A DNA stretch of 8,475 nt, from the NCBI GenBank assembly GCA_029051445.1, contig JAIDKP010000049.1, positions 1 through 8,475 on the forward strand, in the 5' to 3' direction. Every line of letters begins with the position of its first letter. The first letter of the stretch is position 1. The notes under the pieces were generated by a model. The model was not told the DNA's origin and did no database searches. It was given only the letters and a program-made list of their open reading frames with translations. The position numbers and the translations under genes are program-made. Source of the stretch: Muribaculaceae bacterium. GTDB taxonomy: Bacteria; Bacteroidota; Bacteroidia; Bacteroidales; Muribaculaceae. Below are positions 1 to 7,141 of the stretch, piece after piece.

Positions 1-16
1 GAAATGTACGTTTCAT
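1..16 (-). CDS. rpmH: Large-subunit ribosomal protein L34, first five codons only (partial at left edge)
   Basis: Reading leftward from an ATG at 16..14, the five complete codons give M-K-R-T-F, followed by a C as first base of the next codon. L34 in Bacteroidetes and most bacteria begins MKRTFQPS, and Q codons begin with C, so the fit is exact as far as it goes. L34 is a tiny protein of the 50S subunit that binds 23S rRNA. The context supports a real start: a good minus-strand promoter box lies about 70 bases upstream (84-91), and the bases before the ATG are A-rich with no Shine-Dalgarno site, as is usual in this phylum. The call rests on five residues and the promoter, so another protein with the same start cannot be excluded. 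Confidence 0.65.
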
Positions 17-56
17 TTTGCTTATGTCGTGATTATTTGTTTTTTATGCTTTGAGC

Positions 57-74
57 AATGTGGTTGGCCACATT
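57..74 (-). promoter_or_regulatory. Perfect 7-bp hairpin at the 5' end of the rpmH leader
   Basis: AATGTGG (57-63) and CCACATT (68-74) are perfectly complementary around a four-base loop. On the minus strand this sits within a few bases of the predicted transcription start, so it would form the 5' end of the mRNA. There it could stabilise the messenger or act in control of L34. On the plus strand it is followed by TTTT, but no rightward gene ends upstream of it here, so a terminator role is less likely. Confidence 0.4.
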
Positions 75-83
75 TTTGCGCTG

Positions 84-114
84 CAAAGGTATGCAATTGT
101 TTTCTAATGTGCAA
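84..114 (-). promoter_or_regulatory. Leftward promoter for the rpmH-like gene
   Basis: On the minus strand, TACCTTTG (91..84) matches the Bacteroidetes -7 consensus TAnnTTTG exactly. A TTG (114..112) lies 20 bases upstream, about the right distance for the -33 element. Transcription would start near 76-80, giving a leader of roughly 60 bases before the ATG at 16..14. Confidence 0.65.
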
Positions 115-130
115 CATTTTTGTAAATTTG
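97..130 (+). promoter_or_regulatory. Rightward promoter for the GT9 gene
   Basis: TAAATTTG at 123-130 matches the Bacteroidetes -7 consensus. A possible -33 TTG lies at 97-99, but the 23-base spacing is at the long end. The predicted start is near 136, giving a leader of about 45 bases before the ATG at 182. The element is interleaved with the leftward promoter on the other strand. Confidence 0.5.
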
Positions 131-181
131 CAGAAAAAGAAGTGGGTCAATCGGCCTTAGGACTTTAATCTCGGTAAAGTA

Positions 182-1177
182 ATGACGGAAAAAATGCTTG
201 TTCTGCGCTTGTCGGCGCTCGGTGGTGTCGCAATGACGCTTCCGGCAGTTTATTCTCTTGCCCATACTTATCCGAGGCTTAAAGTTGTTTTTGTGACAGA
301 AAACAGGTTTCTTGATCTTATCATCGACGCTCCTCCCAATCTTAGGGTCATCGGTGTCGATCGCAGCGCGATGCGTAAGCCCGGCGGATCGCTTCGGTTT
401 CTGCGCCGTCTCCGCAAGGAGAAGGTCGACGCGGTTGTCGATCTTCACAATGTGTTCAGGACATGGGCAGCTGACGCGTATCTGCGGTTTATCGGCAAGC
501 GTGTTGTCGTGGTTGACAAGATGCGCCTCAAGCGGCGCAAGATCAAGCGTGGCGAGGCTTGTATGAAGCAAAGTTTTGTCGAAGAGTATTTCGAGATCTT
601 CAAGATGCTCGGCTATCCGTCGGATCCGTCGGTATTCCGCGGGTTTGCTTTTGAGGGAGTTCATCGTGACGATGGTGTGCTCCGTATCGGTATAGCTCCT
701 TTCTCGCAGTATGAGACCAAGATGCTTCCGGCCGGAACAGTCGACAATGTTCTTGAACTTCTTTCATCACGGGAAGAGAATGTGAAGGTGTCGCTGTTTG
801 GCGGCGGTGAGCGCGAGCTAAAGCAGCTTGAGGCATGGCGTGAGAAGTATCCGTGTCTGGTAGAGTATGTCTCCGGCCTGTGCGGTCTTCGTGAAGAGCT
901 TGAGATAATGTCGGGTCTTGATGTCATGCTTGCTATGGATTCCGCCAATATGCATCTTGCATCGCTGGTGGGTACAAGGGTGGTTTCAGTGTGGGGATCC
1001 ACCACGCCTTCGTGCGGTTTTATGGGGTGGGAGCAAAGTGCTGCTGACGCTATTGTCGCAGGTCTTGATTGTCAGCCATGTGCGATAACCGGATCGCGTG
1101 GATGCAAGCTTGGTACGATGGCTTGTATGAAGAGTGTCACTGCAGATGAAATTGTGGCCAAACTCGTCAGAAAATAA
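182..1177 (+). CDS. Glycosyltransferase family 9 protein (ADP-heptose:LPS heptosyltransferase-like)
   Basis: The 331-residue protein has the two-domain length normal for GT9, the WaaC/WaaF fold family that transfers heptose or related sugars from nucleotide-sugar donors to LPS core at the inner face of the cytoplasmic membrane. The N-terminus (residues 5-20, RLSALGGVAMTLP) matches the family's first beta-strand and glycine loop. The donor-binding segment appears as MDSANMHLASLVGT near residues 252-265, followed by VVSVWGSTTP. A cysteine set, C297-x2-C300-x7-C308-x6-C315, recalls the C-terminal Cys motif of WaaF-type proteins. There is no signal peptide, so a cytoplasmic or membrane-associated enzyme is expected. 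The start at 182 is the first ATG; Met5 at 194 is an alternative that fits the usual N-terminus slightly better. It appears monocistronic, with its own promoter upstream and a terminator-like hairpin 23 bases after the stop. The donor and acceptor sugars cannot be told from sequence. Confidence 0.88.
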   Translation: MTEKMLVLRLSALGGVAMTLPAVYSLAHTYPRLKVVFVTENRFLDLIIDAPPNLRVIGVDRSAMRKPGGSLRFLRRLRKEKVDAVVDLHNVFRTWAADAYLRFIGKRVVVVDKMRLKRRKIKRGEACMKQSFVEEYFEIFKMLGYPSDPSVFRGFAFEGVHRDDGVLRIGIAPFSQYETKMLPAGTVDNVLELLSSREENVKVSLFGGGERELKQLEAWREKYPCLVEYVSGLCGLREELEIMSGLDVMLAMDSANMHLASLVGTRVVSVWGSTTPSCGFMGWEQSAADAIVAGLDCQPCAITGSRGCKLGTMACMKSVTADEIVAKLVRK

Positions 1178-1189
1178 ATGTTTTTATAG

Positions 1190-1197
1190 TATCTTTG
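1190..1197 (+). promoter_or_regulatory. Promoter -7 box for the M49 peptidase gene
   Basis: TATCTTTG is an exact match to the Bacteroidetes -7 consensus TAnnTTTG. No convincing TTG is seen at the -33 distance. Transcription would start near 1203, leaving a leader of about 40 bases. The start point would fall inside the hairpin at 1200-1224. Confidence 0.55.
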
Positions 1198-1199
1198 TA

Positions 1200-1237
1200 G
1201 CGGTAGGCTCCAATGGCTTGCCGCTTGTTTTGTTTTT
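1200..1237 (+). terminator. Hairpin plus T-rich tract: terminator of the GT9 gene or leader structure of the peptidase gene
   Basis: Bases 1200-1208 pair with 1216-1224 to give a 9-bp stem, including two G-U pairs, around a seven-base loop. A T-rich tract (1225-1237, interrupted by two G) follows at once. This is the form of a rho-independent terminator, and it lies 23 bases after the stop codon of the upstream gene. It also lies directly behind a -7 box, so it may instead, or in addition, shape the 5' end of the downstream mRNA. Confidence 0.5.
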
Positions 1238-1243
1238 CCGGTT

Positions 1244-3277
1244 ATGAATAAACATTTTTTGCCTGCCGTTGCCAGTGCGGCTGTTTTGGTTACTTCAACA
1301 ATGAGTTCTTGTGTTCAATCAGATAAGACAGAGTCAGATAAGTTTGAGTATGTTGTCGACCGTTTTGCCGATGTCGAGATCCTGCGGTATCAGGTTCCCG
1401 GTTTCGAGGAGTTGACTCTCAATCAGAAGCAGCTGATCTACTGGCTCAATGAGGCCGCTCTTGCAGGTCGTGACATGCTGTGGGATCAGAATTGCCGCTA
1501 TAATCTTCAGATAAGAGATCTTATAGAGGCTGTATATCTTGACAGAGGCGGTATGAAGGATGAGGTGCAGCACGAGGCTCTGGAGTTGTATCTTAAGCAG
1601 CTCTGGATGGGTAACGGCATTCATCATCATTACTCGATGGATAAGTTTGCTCCCGGTTTCAGCCGCGAGTTTCTCGAGGCACGTGTCAATGCTCTTCCGG
1701 CCGACAAGAAGCCTGAAAACGCTGCAGAGCTTATTGATGTGATTTTTGACCGCAATCTGGAGGCCAAGCGTGTTAATCAGGCAGAAGGGGCTGATCTTGT
1801 GGCTACATCGGCGGCCAATATCTATGCTCCCGGTCTGACTCAGAAGGAGGTCGAGGAGTATTACAACAGCATCAAGGTACCAGGTGACACAATGCCTGTC
1901 TCGTATGGTCTTAATTCCCGCAAGGTGCGTGGAGCAGACGGTAAGGTCTGCGAGGATGTCTACAGCTCCAAAGGGCTTTATGCTCCGGCTATCAAGCGTA
2001 TTGTGGAGAATCTTGAAAAAGCGTCGGAGTTTGCCGAGAATGAGAATCAGAAAGCGGTTATCGCCAAGCTGATCGAGTATTTCAATACCGGAGATCTCAA
2101 GGCCTGGGACGATTATTCGATCCTTTGGCTGGGAGAAACAGAGGGGCAGGTAGATTTCATCAACGGTTTTATAGAGAGCTACGGTGACCCTCTGGGGCTT
2201 ACCGGCGCTTATGAGTCGATCGTAAACTTCAAGAACAACGAGGCCTCGCACCGCACGGAAGTGCTCAGTGCCGATGCACAGTGGTTTGAGGATCATTCGC
2301 CGATTGATCCGCGTTTCCGTAAAGATGAGGTGAAGGGTGTGTCGGCAAAGGTCATAACAGCAGCGATACTCGCCGGCGACTCGTATCCTGCGACTCCGAT
2401 CGGCATCAATCTGCCTAACGCAGACTGGATACGCGCTTTGCACGGATCCAAGTCGGTGACTATCGAAAACATAACGGCAGCATATGACGCAGCATCGCAT
2501 GGCAACGGGTTCAATGAAGAGTTTGTGATCGATGAACCAACCAGAGAACTGATGGACAAGTATCTGTTTATAACCGACAACATGCATACTGACCTCCATG
2601 AGTGCCTCGGACATGGATCGGGTCAGCTTCTTCCGGGTGTCGAGGCCGACGCTCTGAAGGCTCATGGCTCTACTCTCGAGGAGACACGTGCCGATCTTTT
2701 TGCATTGTATTATCTTGCAGATCCGCATCTTATAGAGCTTGGTCTGCTTGATGATCCGGAGGCCTACAAGGCTGAATATTACAAATATCTGCTTAATGGA
2801 CTGATGACCCAGCTTGTGAGGATCGAGCCAGGCAAGGATATCGAGGAGGCTCATATGCGCAACCGCCAGCTGATATCGCAGTGGGTGCTCGAGCATGGCG
2901 AGCCGCACAATGTGCTCGGTCTTGTCAAAAAGGACGGAAAGACTTATCTTGAAGTGAATGACTATGATGCATTGCGTCAGTTGTTCGGCAAACTGCTTGG
3001 AGAAATACAGCGCATAAAGAGCGAGGGTGACTACGCATCGGGTGCGGCACTTGTGGAGAAGTATGGTGTAAAAGTCGATCCGGCTCTTCATTCAGAGGTG
3101 CTCGACCGCTACAGCAAGCTTGATATCGCTCCTTACCGAGGTTTTGTGAATCCGGTCTACAGCCTTGTGACAGACAATGATGGCAACGTGACAGATGTGA
3201 AGGTTGACTATACGGAAAATTATGTTGATCAGAATCTGCGTTACAGCCGTGAGTATTCAATGCCCGCTTTGCGTTAA
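1244..3277 (+). CDS. Dipeptidyl-peptidase III family zinc metallopeptidase (M49), putative lipoprotein
   Basis: This 677-residue protein has the M49 hexapeptide zinc motif HECLGH at residues 452-457 and the second family motif EETRAD at 479-484. From the family, H452, H457 and E480 should bind zinc, with E453 as the catalytic glutamate. M49 enzymes cut dipeptides from the N-terminus of short peptides. The length is close to that of the characterised Bacteroides enzyme. A segment near residues 400-430 (HGSKSVTIENIT, then GNGFNEEF) is also typical of bacterial members. The N-terminus has a short basic part (K3, H4), a hydrophobic stretch (about 6-20) and then MSSC with Cys23, which looks like a loose Bacteroidetes lipobox. 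The mature N-terminus after Cys23 is rich in S, D, K and E. This suggests export and lipid anchoring, in contrast to the cytosolic eukaryotic enzyme. A -7 box lies upstream and hisG follows after 41 bases. Family assignment is firm; the location is inferred. Confidence 0.93.
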   Translation: MNKHFLPAVASAAVLVTSTMSSCVQSDKTESDKFEYVVDRFADVEILRYQVPGFEELTLNQKQLIYWLNEAALAGRDMLWDQNCRYNLQIRDLIEAVYLDRGGMKDEVQHEALELYLKQLWMGNGIHHHYSMDKFAPGFSREFLEARVNALPADKKPENAAELIDVIFDRNLEAKRVNQAEGADLVATSAANIYAPGLTQKEVEEYYNSIKVPGDTMPVSYGLNSRKVRGADGKVCEDVYSSKGLYAPAIKRIVENLEKASEFAENENQKAVIAKLIEYFNTGDLKAWDDYSILWLGETEGQVDFINGFIESYGDPLGLTGAYESIVNFKNNEASHRTEVLSADAQWFEDHSPIDPRFRKDEVKGVSAKVITAAILAGDSYPATPIGINLPNADWIRALHGSKSVTIENITAAYDAASHGNGFNEEFVIDEPTRELMDKYLFITDNMHTDLHECLGHGSGQLLPGVEADALKAHGSTLEETRADLFALYYLADPHLIELGLLDDPEAYKAEYYKYLLNGLMTQLVRIEPGKDIEEAHMRNRQLISQWVLEHGEPHNVLGLVKKDGKTYLEVNDYDALRQLFGKLLGEIQRIKSEGDYASGAALVEKYGVKVDPALHSEVLDRYSKLDIAPYRGFVNPVYSLVTDNDGNVTDVKVDYTENYVDQNLRYSREYSMPALR

Positions 3278-3318
3278 TCAAATCAAGAATCAAGACAATA
3301 AACCAGTATAAGAAAATT

Positions 3319-4185
3319 ATGGATAATCTGTTGCGAATAGCGGTACAGTCCAAAGGGCGGCTATATGACGACACAATGGAGCTTCTGAAGGAAGCCGGTA
3401 TAAAACAGAATGTGGCCAAACGCACGCTACTCGTTCCCGCCCGCAACTTTCCGGTGGAGTTCCTGTTTCTGCGTGATGACGATATTCCGGAAGCAGTCGC
3501 TTCAGGCACGGCCGATATAGGCATTGTCGGTCTTAACGAGGTAGAGGAAAAGGATGCTGATGTAAGGGTGCTCAGTGAACTCGGCTTCAGCCGCTGCCGC
3601 CTCTCGCTTGCTATCCCGCAGTTTGCCGGATATTCCGATCTGAGCTGGTTTGAGGGTAAAAAGATCGCGACATCCTACCCCGGTATCCTGCGCCGCTTTC
3701 TTGAAAAAGAGCGTATAAACGCGCAGATACATGTGATCATGGGTTCGGTGGAGATCGCCCCCGGCATCGGTCTGGCCGACGGTATATTTGACATCGTCTC
3801 GTCGGGTTCAACTCTTGTGAGCAATAACCTTGAGGAGGTGTACACCGTGATGCAGTCGCAGGCTGTGCTTATCGGCAGCGGCAGCGAGAACCTTTCGTCT
3901 TCCAAGGAGTCTATCCTCCGCGAGCTTCTTTTCAGGATCGATGCAGTTAAAGCCGCAGACGGAAAGAAATATGTTCTGATGAATGTCCCGGCAGATAAGG
4001 TCGATGAGGTTCTTGCCGTGCTTCCCGGCATCAAGAGCCCGACGGTGCTGCATCTCGCAGATCCGGCCTGGCGTTCGGTACACACTGTTATCGAGGAAAA
4101 GCGTTTCTGGGAGATTATAGGCAGGTTGCGTGCAGCCGGAGCCGAGGGAATACTGGCTCTCGATATCGAGAAAATGATACTCTGA
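3319..4185 (+). CDS. hisG: ATP phosphoribosyltransferase, long form
   Basis: HisG catalyses the first committed step of histidine synthesis, joining ATP and PRPP to give phosphoribosyl-ATP, and is normally feedback-inhibited by histidine. At 288 residues this is the long form, with its own C-terminal regulatory domain, so a HisZ partner is not needed. The N-terminal catalytic part shows the start LLRIAVQSKGRL, the stretch GTADIGIVGLNE and the PRPP-binding loop DIVSSGSTLVSNNL at about 158-171. The ACT-like regulatory domain covers about 208-288 and contains LPGIKSPTVLHLAD and the terminal segment AGAEGILALDIEKMI. It is the first gene of the histidine cluster. Only 41 bases separate it from the peptidase gene, and no TAnnTTTG box is visible there. 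Its TGA shares one base with the hisD start (TGATG). Confidence 0.97.
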   Translation: MDNLLRIAVQSKGRLYDDTMELLKEAGIKQNVAKRTLLVPARNFPVEFLFLRDDDIPEAVASGTADIGIVGLNEVEEKDADVRVLSELGFSRCRLSLAIPQFAGYSDLSWFEGKKIATSYPGILRRFLEKERINAQIHVIMGSVEIAPGIGLADGIFDIVSSGSTLVSNNLEEVYTVMQSQAVLIGSGSENLSSSKESILRELLFRIDAVKAADGKKYVLMNVPADKVDEVLAVLPGIKSPTVLHLADPAWRSVHTVIEEKRFWEIIGRLRAAGAEGILALDIEKMIL

Positions 4186-5492
4186 TGGAGATACACATAT
4201 TGCCTGAAAGGGGACTTTGGCCCGGCCTGTCGCGTAGGGATGCCGTCGCAGAGGCGCATGAGGAGACCGCACGTATTGTCGCAGAGGTCTTTGACAATGT
4301 CGCCACGTATGGCGACAAGGCAGTCAGGGAATACGAGAAGAAGTTTACCGGTGCTGTGCGTGAGTCGCTTCGCGTTGCGGAAGATGAGATATATGAGGCG
4401 GCAGGGATGATCACGGCCGAGCTCAAGGAGTCGATCGAGAAGGCGGCCGCTAACATAGCGGCGTTTCACGGTGCACAAAAGATGCATCGGGTAGAGGTCG
4501 AGACGGTTCCGGGGGTTGTGTGCAGCCAGCGTCAGGTGCCTATCGACACCGTTGGGCTGTATGTTCCCGGCGGCAACTCGCCCCTCTTCTCGACGATACT
4601 TATGCTCGGAGTGCCTGCGCGCATCGCAGGGTGTCGCCGAGTAGTCATGGCCACTCCGGCCGATGCCACAGGCAAGGTGCATCCTGCTATCCTTTATGCC
4701 GCGCAGATCGCCGGTGTCACGGACATATATGCTATGGGCGGGGCGCAGGCTATAGCCGCCATGGCTCTCGGTACGGAAAGTGTGCCACGTGTGTACAAGA
4801 TATTCGGTCCCGGTAACCGATTTGTGATGGAGGCCAAGCAGCTTGCGTGCTATCGCCGTGGCACGGCACTCGACATGCCTGCCGGACCTTCGGAGGTGAT
4901 GGTGATCGCCGACAAGACAGCATCGGCTGAGTTTATTGCAGCCGATTTTCTGTCGCAGGCTGAGCATGGGCCTGACAGCCAGTCGATACTTCTGACAGAC
5001 AGCCGTGAGGTGCTTGACGCTACCGTAAATGAGATAGAAAGGCAACTTTCGTCGCTGCCCCGCCGCGAGATGATGCAGAAGTCGCTTGAACACAGCCGAC
5101 TGATTCAGTTGGGGTCGATGGCGGAGGTTATGGAGTTTGCAAACGCCTATGCCCCTGAGCATCTGATCATAAACACAGCCGACGCGGAAGCACTTGCCGG
5201 TGAAGTGAGATCGGCCGGCTCGGTGTTTATCGGTCAGTGGTCGACAGAGAGTGCGGGTGACTATGCTTCAGGTACCAATCACACGCTTCCCACTTCGGGT
5301 TACGCCACGGCCTACAGTGGTGTCAATCTTGACAGCTTCTGCAAGAAAATAACGTATCAGCGTCTGACTCCCGAAGGGGTCGAGTCGCTTGCTCCGACTG
5401 TTATGGTCATGGCCAAGGCTGAAGGGCTGGAGGCTCACAGCCGTGCGATGGAAGTAAGGAAGGAGGCTCTGAAAAAATCCGCATTATGCTGA
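4185..5492 (+). CDS. hisD: Histidinol dehydrogenase
   Basis: HisD carries out the last two steps, oxidising L-histidinol through the aldehyde to L-histidine with two NAD+ and a zinc ion, in the cytoplasm. The 435-residue length is normal. The signature block is clear: [16 protein letters not shown], then [14 protein letters not shown], then [11 protein letters not shown]. Zinc-ligand residues by family alignment are Q258, H261, D359 and H418, and the catalytic pair is E325-H326 in YAPEHLI. Each is one position below the E. coli number, so the protein aligns almost without gaps. The start overlaps the hisG stop by one base and the end overlaps the hisC-hisB start by seven bases, so translational coupling through the operon is likely. 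Nothing is missing or unusual. Confidence 0.98.
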   Translation: MEIHILPERGLWPGLSRRDAVAEAHEETARIVAEVFDNVATYGDKAVREYEKKFTGAVRESLRVAEDEIYEAAGMITAELKESIEKAAANIAAFHGAQKMHRVEVETVPGVVCSQRQVPIDTVGLYVPGGNSPLFSTILMLGVPARIAGCRRVVMATPADATGKVHPAILYAAQIAGVTDIYAMGGAQAIAAMALGTESVPRVYKIFGPGNRFVMEAKQLACYRRGTALDMPAGPSEVMVIADKTASAEFIAADFLSQAEHGPDSQSILLTDSREVLDATVNEIERQLSSLPRREMMQKSLEHSRLIQLGSMAEVMEFANAYAPEHLIINTADAEALAGEVRSAGSVFIGQWSTESAGDYASGTNHTLPTSGYATAYSGVNLDSFCKKITYQRLTPEGVESLAPTVMVMAKAEGLEAHSRAMEVRKEALKKSALC

Positions 5493-7141
5493 ATGAAATT
5501 GAAAGGCTCCTGCGTCCCAATATAAAGGCACTGGAACCGTATACGTGCGCCCGCGACGAGTACAGCGGAGAGGCCAAGGCATGGCTTGATGCCAATGAAA
5601 ATTCGATACTGAACGGTCTTAACCGTTATCCGGATCCTCTTCAACGTCAAGTGAAGCAACATATCGGTGAATTGCGCGGTGTGGATCCTGAGAATATTTT
5701 TCTGGGAGTCGGTAGTGACGAGTGTATAGATATCCTATACCGTACCTTTTGCCGCCCCGGTATTGATAACGTTGTGGCAATCGATCCGTCCTACGGGATG
5801 TATTCGGTATGTGCGGCAATCAATGATGTGGAGTACCGCAGGGTGAGCCTCAAGGAGGATTTTTCTCTTGATACCGACGCGCTTCTCGCTGCATGTGACG
5901 CCAACACCAAGGTCATGTGGATCTGCTCTCCCAATAATCCTACAGGCAATGCTTTCTCTCTTGCAGAGATCGAGACGCTCGCCCGGTCTTTTGATGGCAT
6001 ACTTGCCGTGGATGAGGCGTATGTGGATTTTTCGGAGAAGGGTTCCGCTATTCCGATGCTTGAGCGTTATCCGCGTCTGGTGGTTATGCAGACTTTCTCT
6101 AAGGCCTGGGCTTCTGCTGCGATAAGGCTTGGTATCGGTTATGCCTGCCGTGACATAATCGATGTGTTCAACAAGGTAAAATATCCTTATAATATCAATA
6201 TACTGACACAGCGGCAGGCTCTTGCAGTGCTCAGTGACAAAGAGCGCATAGCCCGCACCGCCAGGGAGCTTGTGATGTTGCGTGAGGATCTTGCCGTACG
6301 GCTCAAGAATGTGGAGTCTGTCGAGGAGGTCTATCCTTCTGATGCCAATTTCATTCTGGCGAAGGTGAAAGATGCCGACGGTATTTACCGTCGTCTGCTT
6401 GACCAGGGGGTGGTCGTGAGAAACCGCTCAAGGGTGCACCTGTGTGGTAGCTGTCTGCGTCTGACTGTAGGTGCAGCAGCTGAGAACGACATGCTGATTG
6501 CAGCTCTGGAGGGACGGTGCATTGATGCCGTGGCGGCAGATGGCGAGATGACATCGGCCGGCCGTGTTGCTGCGGTGCATCGCGTGACCGGTGAGACGGA
6601 TGTGCTGGTGAGCGTGGGTCTTGACGGAAGCGGAAAGACCGAGATTTCTACCGGACTCGGCTTTTTTGACCACATGCTTGACCAGATAGGTCGTCATGGC
6701 GGCGTTGATCTCACCGTGAAGGTGAAGGGAGATCTGAATGTCGATGAACACCACACGATCGAAGATACGGCTCTGGCTCTCGGCGAAGCTCTGGCGAAGG
6801 CGCTTCACGACAAACGCGGCCTTGAACGATATGGATTCTGTCTGCCTATGGACGAGTGTCGGGCTACTGTTGCGATTGATTTCGGCGGACGGCCATGTCT
6901 TGTGTGGGATGTCGAGCCTTTTGTCAGGGAAAAAATCGGTGATATGCCTACCGAGATGTTCCGTCATTTCTTCAAGAGTCTCAGCGATACGGCCAAATGT
7001 AATCTCTATATCGAGGCCAAAGGTGAAAATGAACACCACCGTATCGAGGGTATCTTCAAAGCGTTTGCCCGTTCTCTAAAGTCGGCTGTACGCCGCGATC
7101 CGTTCAACTTCAGTCTGCCATCGACCAAGGGTAGCCTATGA
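5486..7141 (+). CDS. hisC-hisB: Histidinol-phosphate aminotransferase fused to imidazoleglycerol-phosphate dehydratase
   Basis: One 551-codon frame holds two complete enzymes. Residues 1 to about 343 are HisC, a PLP-dependent class I/II aminotransferase that makes histidinol phosphate. Visible are NNPTGN (150-155, PLP-contacting Asn), DEAYVDF (from D176), the Schiff-base lysine K206 in SKAW, and the substrate-binding arginine R325 in LRLTVG. Residues from about 357 to 551 are the HisB dehydratase. It shows [17 protein letters not shown], the metal motif DEHHTIED (420-427), MDECRATV and the second metal motif EHHRIE (516-521). HisC acts two steps after IGP dehydratase because imidazole-acetol phosphate is the product of HisB and the substrate of HisC, so the fused domains catalyse consecutive reactions. 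The HAD-type histidinol-phosphatase half found in many Bacteroidetes HisB proteins is absent. Met355 (6548) could be a separate HisB start. The start ATG at 5486 overlaps hisD by seven bases; an in-frame choice downstream is not evident. Confidence 0.93.
   Translation: MLNEIERLLRPNIKALEPYTCARDEYSGEAKAWLDANENSILNGLNRYPDPLQRQVKQHIGELRGVDPENIFLGVGSDECIDILYRTFCRPGIDNVVAIDPSYGMYSVCAAINDVEYRRVSLKEDFSLDTDALLAACDANTKVMWICSPNNPTGNAFSLAEIETLARSFDGILAVDEAYVDFSEKGSAIPMLERYPRLVVMQTFSKAWASAAIRLGIGYACRDIIDVFNKVKYPYNINILTQRQALAVLSDKERIARTARELVMLREDLAVRLKNVESVEEVYPSDANFILAKVKDADGIYRRLLDQGVVVRNRSRVHLCGSCLRLTVGAAAENDMLIAALEGRCIDAVAADGEMTSAGRVAAVHRVTGETDVLVSVGLDGSGKTEISTGLGFFDHMLDQIGRHGGVDLTVKVKGDLNVDEHHTIEDTALALGEALAKALHDKRGLERYGFCLPMDECRATVAIDFGGRPCLVWDVEPFVREKIGDMPTEMFRHFFKSLSDTAKCNLYIEAKGENEHHRIEGIFKAFARSLKSAVRRDPFNFSLPSTKGSL

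Noticed and set aside
57..77. Inverted repeat plus TTTT read as a rightward terminator.
   Set aside because: The gene to the left is transcribed leftward, so no rightward transcript is known to end here. The leader-hairpin reading for the minus strand fits better.
1070..1129. Cysteine cluster C-x2-C-x7-C-x6-C in the GT9 protein as a possible new metal site.
   Set aside because: A similar Cys pattern is familiar from the C-terminus of WaaF-type heptosyltransferases, so it looks like a family trait and not a novelty.
1334..3091. A 585-codon open frame antisense to the M49 peptidase gene.
   Set aside because: The sense frame has complete M49 motifs. The antisense product shows no recognisable family, is rich in residues expected from reversed codons, and has no promoter or start context. 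It is a codon-usage shadow.
3274..3294. Short direct repeats of AATCAAG-like units just after the peptidase stop.
   Set aside because: Only about three 7-base imperfect units in AT-rich intergenic DNA. This is too little to call a regulatory repeat or binding site.
3675..5162. A 495-codon antisense open frame across hisG and hisD.
   Set aside because: It crosses two firmly identified, conserved sense genes and has no recognisable domain, so I treat it as a shadow.
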